Positions 34,491 to 46,300 are shown, counted from the first letter of the stretch. The stretch: 64,000 nucleotides of DNA from Hygrocybe punicea (GCA_963556145.1 OY744462.1:496001-560000), one strand, 5' to 3'. Made by a program: numbers and translations. The notes: generated by a model from the letters alone, not told the origin.

Positions 34491-34916
34491 AGCTGAAACC
34501 CCCACCAGGTTTGGGGGAAATATCCCCTGGTTGGCCAACCCACTCGGGCTGGCCAGCTGTATGCCTCGGCCAAGCCATCTGCCTTGGGAAAAGATATTGG
34601 TCGGCTGAGGTCGGCTGGCCCACTTCAAGTGGGAAATGTCCATCTCGGCTGACCCATGTTTCATGGAAAAGATATGCTGAAAGGTGTGTTTGTCCACTGA
34701 AAGCAGCTGTGGAATGTCATATCTGAATTTCTAAGATGCAAACAAGCAAGGGTGGTTCGGACTTGTGGCTGAAATTTGAGCAGAGTCTGAAATGCACAGT
34801 CAGACCATTTGAGCTCAGATGAGTGCAACCTTCAGTTGCTCAATAGCATGATCATGGGGGTGGTAGAAAGGTAAGCATGTAGTTTTATTTGCTTTGGTCT
34901 AATAATAATGTCTGCA

Positions 34917-36161
34917 TCCCCCGCACCTCATCCGCATTGAAAATGAGGGGCCAGGGGGTCTCAGGACCCCACCATCTGCCCAACCACCCCACCCCCCCTG
35001 TTTCTGCCCATCAGGCCACCTCACCCTCCTTGTTTTTGACCACCCCCGGCTCATGTATGCCCCCCGCACCTCGTTCACGTTGAAAATGGGGGCTCGGGGG
35101 ATCTCAGGAGCTTGTGCTGCCGCCATCTGTGCCCCCACCACCACACCCAGTTTTTTTACACCCTAAACACACCCTACATTTTTGGCCACACCCGGTTGGA
35201 ATACACCCATGGCACATCGTTCCCATTGAAAACAAGTGGCTGCAGGCCCTGAACCCTTGCGCTGCCACCATCTGTGCCCAACTACTCACCCCTCTTTTTT
35301 TCACCCCACACATACCTCCCCTCACGGTTCTTGGCCACGCCTGGCTGGAAAACAACCATGGCACGTCGTTCCCATTAAAATCGAGTGGCCATGGGCCCCA
35401 ATCCCTCGCATCACCATTATGTGCCAAGCATCACCCTCCCGACTCTTTTACACCCAGGACACACCACCCCATGCTATTTTTGACCACCCCCAGCTTGTAT
35501 ATGCCCCCCACGCCTCGTTCGTGTAGAAAATGAGACTTCAGGGTGTCCCACTCCCATCTGTTTTCACCCAGTGCCTAAGCACCACACCCCCAACTGTTTT
35601 CCACCCAGGACACACCACTCCATGCCGTTTTTGACCAGCCCCAACTTGTATATGCCACCCACACCTGGTTCACGTGGAAAACGAGGCATCGGGGGGGGGT
35701 CCCAGTCTCACCTGTTGTTGGCCAGTGCCCAAGCACCCCCGGACTCAAGCACCCATCCCCCTATTTTTTCACTGGTTTGTGGCCAAGCACAAGCAGTAGT
35801 GGGGTCTTAATTGTTGTGCATCGCCACCATGCACCCAACCACCCACCCTATTTCTATACACCCAGGCACACCCTCCCAGACAATTTTTGGCCATGCCCAG
35901 GTGGAATCAACGCACGGCACCTCATTTCCGGTGAAAATGAGCATCCATGATGTCCTAATTCATCACATCGCTGCTATGTACCTCAACCACCCACCCCTGC
36001 CTTTGTACACCCCAGACACCTTCCCATGTGGTTGTTGGCCATGCCCTATTAGTATAAACCCTCAGTGCCTCTTCCCATTGGGTACAAGTGGTCAGGGGCC
36101 CAATGCCGCCATGTGTCCCACCACTTTTTTTTACCACCCAAGAAACCTCCCCTACCATTTT
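34917..36161 (+). repeat. ~147-bp C-rich satellite array, left of the LTR element
   Basis: Units of 145-150 bp with CACCTCGTTC-CGTTGAAAAT-GGGG, CCATCTGTGCCC-ACCACCC, TTTTTTCACCC-GGACACACC and TTTTTGGCCACACCC. Homologous points fall near 35,054, 35,200, 35,345, 35,496 and 35,645, then 35,900 and 36,048. Plus-strand reading frames here are Pro/His-rich and come from the repeat. The array continues at 42,182 after the LTR element. Confidence 0.85.
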
Positions 36162-37795
36162 TGTTACATTTTTCACCTCCGCAACTCCGATTCCGACTCC
36201 GCTACCCACGATGACGATTCCACTTTGCCATACCTTCCTTTTTCGTTCCCCTTTACCTTTTGTCTTCTTTTGGACATTGTTGTTTATTCTTGTTCTTGTT
36301 CTCTTCTTTCCCTTCTTCTAGAACAATCCAGACCGACCATGGACATATCCCACGTGACCTTGCTGTACCCGAATAGTCTCCTTGCCGACGGACATCATTG
36401 CTATTGTCTTTTCCCTCGTCCTGACATATTGTTGACTTCATCCCACGACAAACCGATTCACAATGGCTGTACTCCCGACACAGCTCATTACCGTAATTGT
36501 TATTGGCAGCATTGCCATCACCTTCCTGATCGGTTTCTACTTTGTTATGATCTATCTTTGGCATCGGCACCGAAACCCTTCCGCCATTGATACTTCTGAC
36601 TTCCACCTCGACAATACATCGACACGTAATTGACAATTGCCATTCCCGGATATATGGTTTCCACTTTCGTATTCCGTGCCTACCATTATCCTCCCTGACG
36701 ATCCAACGACATTCCTCACCTGCACGCATGCCCTGAACAATCCTCGATCACAGGACATTTCACTGTTCTCTCTAATCCGACCATCGCCGAAGCACATTCT
36801 TTCGGACTTTGACCACAGACCATACGACTTTCCAAACAGTGAACCAACCCCTATCGCATATTGTTCGTATGACACCGCTTCAATGCAGTACCCGACGACT
36901 TGTTCCCACAGCTTGTCACTCATGCCATGACTCGAAACCTGGACCCACATTCATTTATCCTTTTCCATCTAAAACCTTGATACCTCCCACACTCGTTTAC
37001 AACGATACCCTTTTTTGGACAAATACCGACATCAGGTGGACCGCATTGTTCCACAGACAGGACAAGACATTGCTCCTCGATACGTCATCGACACAGACAT
37101 TGTCATCCAGTACAGCTTATGCTGTTCACATGTCTGACCTCGACTAGCCCACTGTCTTAGTTGGTTTTTCCTCCAAACATTCCTTTATTTTCTTTCATGC
37201 CACCAACCTTGCCACTATATCCACGCTACCTCAAGACCTCCCTTCACCAATTCTACACTGGACGATACCCTTCTTCGACCCGACTGTGCATTGCACTGGC
37301 CAGACTGCGCACTTGCCTGTTACAGCAAGTATAGACCCCGAATTGGCAATTATGCATGTCACATGACCTGATGACAAATCATCCGAGTCATCCGGACCTC
37401 ACCTCTCCCTCAATGACACCCGGGCCTCCAGTTGGATCGCGAGAACATCGACATGAGGACGCCTCATGTACGCCTCATGGTGAACACATGGTAGAGTTGG
37501 ACATGTTGTAGCTTCATGGTTGGATTCCCAACTCCCCTAAAGTCCATTCACTATATCTACTGTCCTTGTTGTTGGTTCGGACTTTTTCTTCTTTCCTTTC
37601 CTTACGTTTAGTCTGGTTCTTGGGGCAGACCCCCTTGTCTTGGGTAACCCCCACGGCTCGCAATGACTTTAGACCATGAACCTCCCCCCTTGTAGCAGTG
37701 TTATCTATCAATGAAACTGCTGTTCTTCCCTCTGGAAACCGCCCCCCTGTTAAGTTGATTGTTGCCGGAGCCCGCTGCAGAAGCGATCCGTAACA
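36162..37795. repeat. left LTR (1,634 bp)
   Basis: Direct repeat of 40,544-42,176, unusually long for an element with so short an interior. It contains the 56-codon membrane-type ORF at 36,463-36,633 and, near the end, GGAGCCCGCTGCAGAAGCG before CCGTAACA. Confidence 0.9.
36463..36633 (+). CDS. 56-residue single-pass membrane peptide ORF inside the LTR
   Basis: ATG to TGA. Residues about 8-31 are strongly hydrophobic (LITVIVIGSIAITFLIGFYF, then VMIYLW) and are followed at once by HRHR, as in a membrane helix with a basic cytoplasmic edge. The tail is polar and acidic. The same frame continues open after the TGA for about 97 codons (36,637 onward), and later frames read as shifted continuations, so this may be the start of a longer captured gene. 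An identical ORF sits in the right LTR at 40,844-41,014. Preceding sequence has a T/C-rich run and TTCTAG like an intron acceptor. No family recognised; expression is unproven. Confidence 0.35.
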   Translation: MAVLPTQLITVIVIGSIAITFLIGFYFVMIYLWHRHRNPSAIDTSDFHLDNTSTRN

Positions 37796-38759
37796 AAAGA
37801 CTAAACGTTTCCCAACTCCCCCGACATTCAACTTTCGACATGAACCAATGGACCCCTCCTCTCTCCCTCGTCCTCCCCTACACCCTCTCCCTCTCCTCCT
37901 CCTCTCGACTTTATTCATCCCTTAACCCTGACCCCACACAAATGGACGAACGAACGATGCTAGCCTGATACTGATGCAGACCTGAAATCTGTTGATGTAC
38001 ACTAGCCACCCGGACCCCGAATGATTGTTGAATACTCCGAATGGTCAACCTCAAGACTGCCGCCCTGCGAATTATTTATGGTTGATCCATAATAATTGCT
38101 CAAGCCCAATCCTGGAACCCGAATCGAAATAAACCCCTGGCTAACGTCACCACTGTCATTCCGCTACTTCAATACGATAATTATGACATGAAATGATGCA
38201 ATGGACAAGACTTGTCATTGCCCCAGATGCAGAAGGACACTGCTAGACAAACCAATCGCCTTAGGTATCCCACCTTCATGATTCAAATATGTTTTGGTTG
38301 TACCAGACATATTACGACTCCCTCTCCCTGGATGAACCGAAAATCAACGAACCCCTCAAACCGCCTTCCTATTCTTCCTTCCACCTCCTCCCTCCCATCT
38401 CCTCACCAAATGCAGAAAGCCCAGAGAAAGCCAGTATGCATATGAAACCCCGAATCCTGTAATGACCTGTACATGCGACAAAGAGAAGTGGTTGATCTTA
38501 GTAGTCTGTTGGAACAGATGAAAGGGGACCCTCTTTGTTTGACATGGATGAACAAACGACCAAGACTACAATGATTGTCATGAATGGAACACATATGAAA
38601 TACCACTCCTTACCAATTTGGATAGCGCGGATCGGCATATCAGGTGATATCCCGCTACACACCCTCTTTTTCTAGAAGTTTGATCCCCGATCATACATAC
38701 GAATCCACGAGGCAACCAAGACCCTGGTACACGGATCGATCACTGGAAACTCCGACACG

Positions 38760-39233
38760 ATGCTGACAACGAGGCATGGTAATTACCGAAGACGGAAAAC
38801 TTCTTTAAACCACCCACCTGTCGTCACCCTGGCCAACCTCTGCCCTCCAGGCCATCCGTACCCGTGGCCTGCCCGTCGCTGGTGGCAGTGCGATCTTGCC
38901 TGGTTCCCTCTCAACCGACCTGACGACTGGGTCGACTACATCAGCTGGAACGATCCTCGCATTCCACACCTCGTCTTCCTTCCACGATCCGTGACACCGG
39001 TCCTTGACGAATTACACCGTCTCCTGGGTGGTCTACGGATCACTGAGCAAAGAAATCGTCGAAGCCAATTCCTCCTCCAGCGTCTCCAATACATTTTGGA
39101 CGAGGAACTTCCTCATCATCGATTTGTTGTTCGCATCCCCGCTCCTCGTCTTGCACCCGTACCCCAGAATCATCGTGACACACGTATCGTCCAGCATCCT
39201 CGACACCGTCCCCACCGTCGACATCGACAATGA
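38760..39233 (+). CDS. ORF A in the LTR element interior (unknown, 157 aa)
   Basis: Plus-strand frame with non-repetitive, Trp- and Pro-rich content (WPARRWWQCDLAWFPLN, WVDYISWNDPRIPHLVFLP) that does not look like gag or pol. The Arg/His-rich tail from about 39,040 may result from a frameshift. It overlaps ORF B by ATGA at 39,230. Could be a captured host gene fragment. I do not recognise it. Confidence 0.35.
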   Translation: MLTTRHGNYRRRKTSLNHPPVVTLANLCPPGHPYPWPARRWWQCDLAWFPLNRPDDWVDYISWNDPRIPHLVFLPRSVTPVLDELHRLLGGLRITEQRNRRSQFLLQRLQYILDEELPHHRFVVRIPAPRLAPVPQNHRDTRIVQHPRHRPHRRHRQ

Positions 39234-39610
39234 GTCTCGACGTACCCTTTATCTTCGATGATCTGGACAATGAGCTATATTTTGGTGCAGTGAATATTTG
39301 CGGAGAAGAACATCCGACTCCCCCCATTGATGACTTTGATGCGTACATGGACAGTCTCACTGATCTCCCGACACCCCCGTCATGTATGATTCATAGAATG
39401 GACTTTCCCTTGTATGTAAACGACCTCGACATTATTTACACCAACGAAAACACCCAGAAGAAGAAACAGAATACCCAGAAACAGAAGAGAAGAAACAGAA
39501 ATGGAATGGACAGATGGAACATGACCATAGAGAAACATGTAGCAGGTTCTCTCACCAGCTATAAAAATAAGAGACGAAGTAGCAGGTTCTCTCACCGGCT
39601 ATACAAATAA
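39230..39610 (+). CDS. ORF B in the LTR element interior (unknown, 126 aa)
   Basis: Starts SLDVPFIFDDLDNELYFGAV, acidic for about 80 residues, then Lys/Arg/Gln-rich and running into the 40-bp tandem repeat. It may be the continuation of ORF A in another frame. No family recognised. Confidence 0.3.
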   Translation: MSLDVPFIFDDLDNELYFGAVNICGEEHPTPPIDDFDAYMDSLTDLPTPPSCMIHRMDFPLYVNDLDIIYTNENTQKKKQNTQKQKRRNRNGMDRWNMTIEKHVAGSLTSYKNKRRSSRFSHRLYK

Positions 39611-39660
39611 GAGATGAAACAGCAGGTTCTCTCACCAGCTATATAAGTAAGAGATGAATA
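39541..39660. repeat. three 40-bp tandem repeats in the LTR element
   Basis: AGCAGGTTCTCTCACC-GCTATA-AAATAAGAGA-GAA begins at 39,541, 39,581 and 39,621. Confidence 0.88.
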
Positions 39661-40543
39661 TCCGAAATGATATAAAATCTACGATCCCCAGACGCATGCA
39701 TGATCGCTATAAGCCGTAGAACAAACCTTGATGTCTATGGACACCAAAACCGAACCAGAAGGATACTGGTTATCAAACCAATGACCTCCAATCCCATGTG
39801 GAAAGGAACCCGATGTGCTGCTGACCAGTAATGCAGTAAATGCACCAGAAAAAGAAACGATGAAGAATGAATCCCCATCCGAAATCCTTTGCCAATGTAT
39901 AACTTGGAACTGGCAACTCTTTCACCTTCCTTATCCCGAATTCCCAAACATCTTCTGACCGACACCAAACCTTGTTGCATTCATGGAATATGAAGAAATC
40001 TCGCACACCATTTGAGTGTAGGAAATCCACGATCAGTCAATAACACCGATATCTGAAACGATATAAATCTATGCTCATTCGAATGTCCGTAATGACTATA
40101 AACTTCTGACACCCGGAACACCCTGACATCCAGAACTCCCTCATCCCAAAAATGCCGACCACCTAATTCGCTTTAAACCGAAAACCCTGAATGAACACCT
40201 GAACCCCGACAACCTTTACCTCCTTTCAACCCGACACCCTTGACGACTTAATAATGAAATAACAATGACCCCGTAATTATCCACAATGACAAAAAAATGA
40301 CAAAAAACAATTGGACGAACCCGAATATATTTCCTTTTAACCCTTGTAACTCAGTAACGTCTTCATGATTTAATGACCTTTGGACTGACATTTTTTCCTT
40401 CTTCATGTTTTTGATTTCTTGCCGACCTTGATAGCGTCGTTAAACTGTCTGTTCTTTCCTTGTAATTTTTTCCTTGTTCTTTGTTTCCCTTGTTCTTTGT
40501 TCTTCTGGTTAATCGGGACGATTCCCCTTGTTCCGGGGGTATT

Positions 40544-42176
40544 GTTACATTTTTCACCTCCGCAACTCCGATTCCGACTCCGCTACCCACGATGACGATT
40601 CCACTTTGCCATACCTTCCTTTTTCGTTCCCCTTTACCTTTTGTCTTCTTTTGGACATTGTTGTTTATTCTTGTTCTTGTTCTCTTCTTTCCCTTCTTCT
40701 AGAACAATCCAGACCGACCATGGACATATCCCACGTGACCTTGCTGTACCCGAATAGTCTCCTTGCCGACGGACATCATTGCTATTGTCTTTTCCCTCGT
40801 CCTGACATATTGTTGACTTCATCCCACGACAAACCGATTCACAATGGCTGTACTCCCGACACAGCTCATTACCGTAATTGTTATTGGCAGCATTGCCATC
40901 ACCTTCCTGATCGGTTTCTACTTTGTTATGATCTATCTTTGGCATCGGCACCGAAACCCTTCCGCCATTGATACTTCTGACTTCCACCTCGACAATACAT
41001 CGACACGTAATTGACAATTGCCATTCCCGGATATATGGTTTCCACTTTCGTATTCCGTGCCTACCATTATCCTCCCTGACGATCCGACGACATTCCTCAC
41101 CTGCACGCATGCCCTGAACAATCCTCGATCACAGGACATTTCACTGTTCTCTCTAATCCGACCATCGCCGAAGCACATTCTTTCGGACTTCGACCACAGA
41201 CCATACGACTTTCCAAACAGTGAACCAACCCCTATCGCATATTGTTCGTATGACACCGCTTCAATGCAGTACCCGACGACTTGTTCCCACAGCTTGTCAC
41301 TCATGCCATGACTCGAAACCTGGACCCACATTCATTTATCCTTTTCCATCTAAAACCTTGATACCTCCCACACTCGTTTACAACGATACCCTTTTTTGGA
41401 CAAATACCGACATCAGGTGGACCGCATTGTTCCACAGACAGGACAAGACATTGCTCCTCGATACGTCATCGACACAGACATTGTCATCCAGTACAGCTTA
41501 TGCTGTTCACATGTCTGACCTCGACTAGCCCACTGTCTTAGTTGGTTTTTCCTCCAAACATTCCTTTATTTTCTTTCATGCCACCAACCTTGCCACTATA
41601 TCCACGCTACCTCAAGACCTCCCTTCACCAATTCTACACTGGACGATACCCTTCTTCGACCCGACTGTGCATTGCACTGGCCAGACTGCGCACTTGCCTG
41701 TTACAGCAAGTATAGACCCCGAATTGGCAATTATGCATGTCACATGACCTGATGACAAATCATCCGAGTCATCCGGACCTCACCTCTCCCTCAATGACAC
41801 CCGGGCCTCCAGTTGGATCGCGAGAACATCGACATGAGGACGCCTCATGTACGCCTCATGGTGAACACATGGTAGAGTTGGACATGTTGTAGCTTCATGG
41901 TTGGATTCCCAACTCCCCTAAAGTCCATTCACTATATCTACTGTCCTTGTTGTTGGTTCGGACTTTTTCTTCTTTCCTTTCCTTACGTTTAGTCTGGTTC
42001 TTGGGGCAGACCCCCTTGTCTTGGGTAACCCCCACGGCTCGCAATGACTTTAGACCATGAACCTCCCCCCTTGTAGCAGTGTTATCTATCAATGAAACTG
42101 CTGTTCTTCCCTCTGGAAACCGCCCCCCTGTTAAGTTGATTGTTGCCGGAGCCCGCTGCAGAAGCGATCCGTAACA
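40544..42176. repeat. right LTR (1,633 bp)
   Basis: Near-identical to the left LTR. It contains the second copy of the 56-codon ORF (40,844-41,014) and is followed by the ATTTT duplication and resumption of the satellite unit. Confidence 0.9.
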
Positions 42177-42181
42177 ATTTT

Positions 42182-42707
42182 CAACTACATTTGCCTGGAA
42201 TAGACCCACGGTGCCTCGTCCCCATTGAAGATGAGCAGCCAGGGCATCCTAATCCTTCATATTACCACCATGTGCCATCCCTGGACCTGCCCTCCCCCAT
42301 CCGGCTGGAATACACCCATGGTGCCTCATTTTGGCTGCATACAAGCGGCCATGGTGTCCTGGTCCCTCGCATAGCTGCCATGTGCCAAATCACTAACCCG
42401 CCAAACACCTTCCTGCCCAGCTTTTGGCCACACCAGGTTGGATGGAATTGGCCCAGTGTGCCTGGTTCCCATTGAGCGGCACATTTTCAAGTTCTATTAA
42501 TTTTCTATTGCTTATTCACAAATATTGACAGTATATCAGTATTAATTAACTATTATTATTGTATTAGCATTTTGCAAGTTTCAACTGGTGGTTTCCAGTG
42601 TTCAATGGCTCCTTTGAACACTACCAGTCCTTTGAACACCCTGATTCTGTACCAATTTCTACTGTGAAAAGATATTCTAATTCCTTCTGTGCATTATCTG
42701 AACCTAT
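42182..42707 (+). repeat. satellite array continued, plus AT-rich tail
   Basis: Three more ~147-bp-type units (to 42,480), then an AT-rich tail ending AACCTAT at 42,707. The whole block is present in inverse orientation at 58,608-59,080, with the tail first. Confidence 0.8.
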
Positions 42708-44500
42708 CTGGATATGAATTTTTATTCAGGAGTATCAATAAAATTAGCAAGTTAATAATATTCACCCTTTAGGGAGAAATCTGTTCACTCCTTTAAACTG
42801 CAATGTTTTGATCATAAAACATTCAAATATTACTGGATCCCCTTGAAAAATTGGTATGAGAGGGGGGTTTAAATATATGAGCCACTTTCTGTCTACTCAG
42901 ATTTTGTTCAAGATAAATTGGCCACCTGTGGCATTTTAGGTTAATTGTTGTGTTCAATGGTGCCATTGTACTGTTGGAAATGGTAATCTCATTATTGTAC
43001 ATTGTTATTTGTTGGTCTTGATTATTTCTTCTTTGTCATTGGTCTGGACTGATTACTCAGTTTTTTGGTTGATTCCATACCATTCTATTTGGTTTATTCC
43101 ATTCCTACATGTATATAATTAGCATACCAATGTTCTGGATAGTTGAACATTGGTTATACACTGGACTTCTTCCATCCATTTTGATACTCTAAGTATAGCT
43201 CTAAGTATCGTCAGAGCCTAACCACTCATATCTGCGCAACCCATTCCTTACATGTACTTGTCACGACTAGGGGTTGTGTTACTCGGCTCAGTTAAATGGT
43301 TACATGTTGGTGGGTTGCAAAGGTCTTTCCAATTCGGCGATTGGGTGCTTCAAGCGTGGGATGAGCATTATTGCACAAGGATTCGATTAGGAACTCGTGA
43401 GATTTGTTCAGGAGTAAGGTTTCTTTATGAGATTGTGATAAGAGTGGAGGGGTTACTAAGATGTCTTCGTTACAACCGTTAGGTATGTATGTAAGAGGTC
43501 AAAGTTAAGATTATCTACTAGCTGCTCAAGGTCTTTTATACTCCTGTCCCCCCTCCACAGTTTCCATGAGTCATATGAACGATGACTCACTCTGAGTTGC
43601 TCAATGGATGGACGCGTCAGCGCTGACGTGATTCGTAATTGCTGGACTGCGGCTTGGGGGGTCATATGCAGATTCGTAACCATGGTTATACGTGTCACCT
43701 CGGCTTGCTGTGGTGTCATGGGGGTTGCCGTGGCCATGGGACGCGTCATTGCTGCGGTGTAAATGCGGGTTCGGGGTGGCTTCGGAACTATAAAAAGAGA
43801 AGATCCTAACAAAGGGTGTCAGCATAGAAGTGACTGTGGATAATCAGTGTCAGGGATAGTGGTAAAAGAGTAATAATAAAGCCGCCGTGTAAAACTAAAC
43901 AAATAACGATGAATCCGGCGATGAACGGACTGAAAACGGATAAATAACAAGGAATCCGACAATGCCAACGGTGTTGGGTACGGCGGGTCAGGTCGGGTCA
44001 AGTCGGAAACAATGAACAAATAACAGAAACAAAGATAAAGACGACGAAGTGAACTATAACAATCTAAGGGTCCACGAGGACGAGCATTTGAAGGGATTAA
44101 AACGATTCTGACTATAGGGAAATGGGGACTAAAGGTATCTCTTTTTGTACAGTTGTCGGGGACCGTTTTTATAATACATGAGTGGTAGTCTACTTTCGGT
44201 CATGGTCTATTTCGGCCGATGGAAACTACAAAGGGGATTTGGAATGGGGATGTGAAGAGGGGGTTGCAATGCGACAGTGACAGGGAAATGGAGAGGAATG
44301 CAAATATAAAAGGATAAAGATGTAAAACGTCAACTGTATCTCCAAAAGGATGAGGGGACGCATATATTGGGCAAGTCCAACATCAGGAATCGAGTCCAAT
44401 GAGATCCATCTTCTAGAGTTGGAACTCCGAGCCGTTTGAGGCTGCCGGATTTGGTCGGAAAGCGGCCGTCACAGAGCAGCATACGTCGGGTCACGTCGGT
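42708..44500. other. mostly non-coding; possible promoter-bearing repeat
   Basis: 42,708-43,240 is AT-rich with nothing recognised. 43,260 begins TGTCACGACTAGGGG and a TATA-like CTATAAAAAGAG lies near 43,788, which could belong to an LTR. I found no partner copy in the window and therefore do not define an element. Confidence 0.3.
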
Positions 44501-44639
44501 CACATCATGCCGGGTTACCTCGGGTTGGAATGGGAGTTCAATGGAGGTGTCAGGTTCGTCCGGATTCGTGATATATCGACGATACGGCCTCAGAGGGACG
44601 TTGAGTCTCTACATCGTACCTTGACAACCTCTGCATCTT

Positions 44640-45316
44640 ACACCAGACACTGGCCCGTACTTTCCCAGAACATGCAATGCTGGACTTCACGTCATCCACC
44701 TATATCGAATACACTGCATTATCTATTGGCACCCAATACTTCACCAATCACCGACATGACAAAGTTTCATACCATATTCCATTCGAATACAATGTCGATC
44801 CCAAAGGTATCCTGTCATCCATGAGCAATACTCGATACTTCCATGGGACATTTAATGAAGTCCTTTATTTCAAGTTAACATCAGACAGAGGCCGGCATTG
44901 GTGAGTGCTCAGCACAACAATAGTTTGACCATTGATAATGATATAGATGACAGCTTTGTACCTGCCAGTCCGACTTGCTTCAGGATTGGTGACATTGTAG
45001 ACGTCCAGATGATGGTATTGGCAGTTTCAGTCAAGAACGACAAATTTAAGATGATACTCAATCTGCGCTCATTAGCGCTGGTCAACAGCGAGTTTACCAA
45101 GGTACCAGACATATCTAATAATTCAATGAATAATAACTAATGTACATCCAGAATGTGACAATAGGTCGAATGAAGGCACCTCATCCTGCTCTCAATACAA
45201 TGACCAGGATTAATATCAAACGTAATGTGGGTTATGTCCAGTTGACAGACGATGGTGAAGATGTCATAGAAAGCCGAAGACGTTTGACAAACCTCAGGAT
45301 GAATGAAACCAATTGA
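44640..45316 (+). pseudogene. decayed conserved fungal protein fragment (C-terminal part)
   Basis: Reads TFPEHAMLDFTSSTYIEYTA to YFKLTSDRGRHW (44,904). After a one-frame shift near 44,900 it continues CFRIGDIVDVQMMVLAVSVK, KFKMILNLRSLALVNSEFTK, up to a phase-0 GT-AG intron at 45,102-45,151. It resumes NVTIGRMKAPHPALNTMTRI and ends RRRLTNLRMNETN with TGA at 45,314-45,316. The splice keeps the frame exactly. The FRIGDIVDVQ and FKMILNLRSLAL pattern recurs in uncharacterised proteins near transposons in mushroom genomes, from my general knowledge. Function unknown. The frameshift makes a pseudogene most likely. Confidence 0.6.
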
Positions 45317-45569
45317 CATCCATTATCATTACGTTGTACACTCGCATGTTTGCAATCACACATCATAATCCATGAATACCAATTTTATATGATATTATTT
45401 TCTGCAATATGTTCACAAGTGAAATAACAACACAAATGGTTTCAAGAAGTGACTAGATAACTGAGTATTATTTAATCATATAAAGTCCTCATCAGTTTCC
45501 TGTTTGCATTATTAATATATTCAAAGCACACGTTAAATTTTAATACATCGCAAAAATGTTTGATATGTT

Positions 45570-46300
45570 GTTTATACAATGGTTTGTGCAAGGGCAATGT
45601 TGCAGATTCATGCTGGGACATCTGTCGAACGCTTAATAAACGGTGTTAGAACCGGCCTGTTCACACAATTATTCACTGTTTGCATTATCAACAATTCCAA
45701 TGCACATATTAAATCTTGCTACATCACAGATACATCCAGTATATTGTTCGCACAATTGTTTCTGCAAAGGCAATGCTGCAGGGTAATCCTGAGACAGCTG
45801 CCAAACACTTGTCGAACAGTGTTCGGCCTGTTCGACAAGTATTCTCTATTTGCATTATTAATAATTCTAATGCACATAGTACATGTAGCTACATCACAGA
45901 TACATCCAGTATGTTGCTTATACAATTGTTTCTGCGAGGACAATGCCCTGGATCAAAGCTGGGACACCTGCCGAACACTTGTCGAACACTGTTCAACCTG
46001 TTCGACAAGTACCCACTGCTTTAATTGTTAGTAATTCTAATACTCATTGTACTTGTAGCTACATCACAGATACATTGAATACAATGTTCGTACAATTGTT
46101 TGTGACAAGGCAATGCTGCAGATTAAAACTGGGACACTGGCCGAACACTTGTCAAACACTGTTCGGCCTGTTCGACAAGTACCCACTGCTTGCATTATTA
46201 GTAATTCTAATACACATTGTACTTGTAGCTATATCACAGATACACCGAATACATTGTTCTTATAATTGTTTTGGCAAAATCAATGCCTCGGATTCAAGGT
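45570..46300 (+). repeat. ~170-bp tandem repeat with inverted GTTCGACAAGTG blocks
   Basis: About four and a half units. The landmark GCTACATCACAGATACA lies near 45,717, 45,890, 46,058 and 46,228. Each unit contains ACACTTGTCGAACA and TGTTCGACAAGTA, which can pair with each other. Confidence 0.8.

Larger units (their letters stand above)
27459..34684. mobile_element. 7.2-kb imperfect palindrome with satellite arms
   Basis: Outer arms start CCTTTCAGCGTATC (27,459) and end GATATGCTGAAAGG (34,684). From both ends inward the same order of blocks appears in inverse orientation: a CCACTTGAAGTGGG block, 44-bp tandem repeats, a telomere-like TTAGGG run, a hairpin with GGAGGAGCTC, an exon-like block with splice-like junctions (28,600-29,040 and 32,700-33,170), a GGGCGCCC palindrome, a CTG/CAG-rich core, the ACGTCAATTGACGT block, a GAC/GTC-rich core and a central inverted repeat. 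Arms are unequal (about 2.9 and 4.3 kb) because the right side has extra sequence at 30,592-31,300. No transposase was recognised and no target duplication is visible. Confidence 0.7.
36162..42176. mobile_element. LTR retroelement without pol (LARD-like), intact ends, TSD ATTTT
   Basis: Two near-identical LTRs (36,162-37,795 and 40,544-42,176) start TGTTACATTTTTCACC and end GATCCGTAACA, giving TG...CA termini. ATTTT flanks both sides (36,157-36,161 and 42,177-42,181). The 2.75-kb interior encodes no gag, protease, reverse transcriptase or integrase that I can recognise, so the element would need enzymes from elsewhere. I saw few substitutions between the LTRs (for example CCAACG/CCGACG near 36,697), implying recent insertion. 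Orientation is uncertain: GGGGGTAT before the right LTR would suit a plus-strand polypurine tract, but neither end is decisive. Confidence 0.9.

Noticed and set aside
34899..36590. Pro/His-rich plus-strand frames of 96-259 codons
   Set aside because: They are translations of the ~147-bp satellite and change frame from unit to unit. The longest crosses into the LTR.
36253..36950. Minus-strand 158- and 132-codon frames in the LTR
   Set aside because: They overlap each other and the plus-strand membrane-type frame, and show no gag-like or other domain.
43260..44285. A complete solo LTR (TGTCAC ... GTGACA)
   Set aside because: The ends were picked by eye, there is no flanking duplication and no second copy in the window. 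I kept only a low-confidence note.
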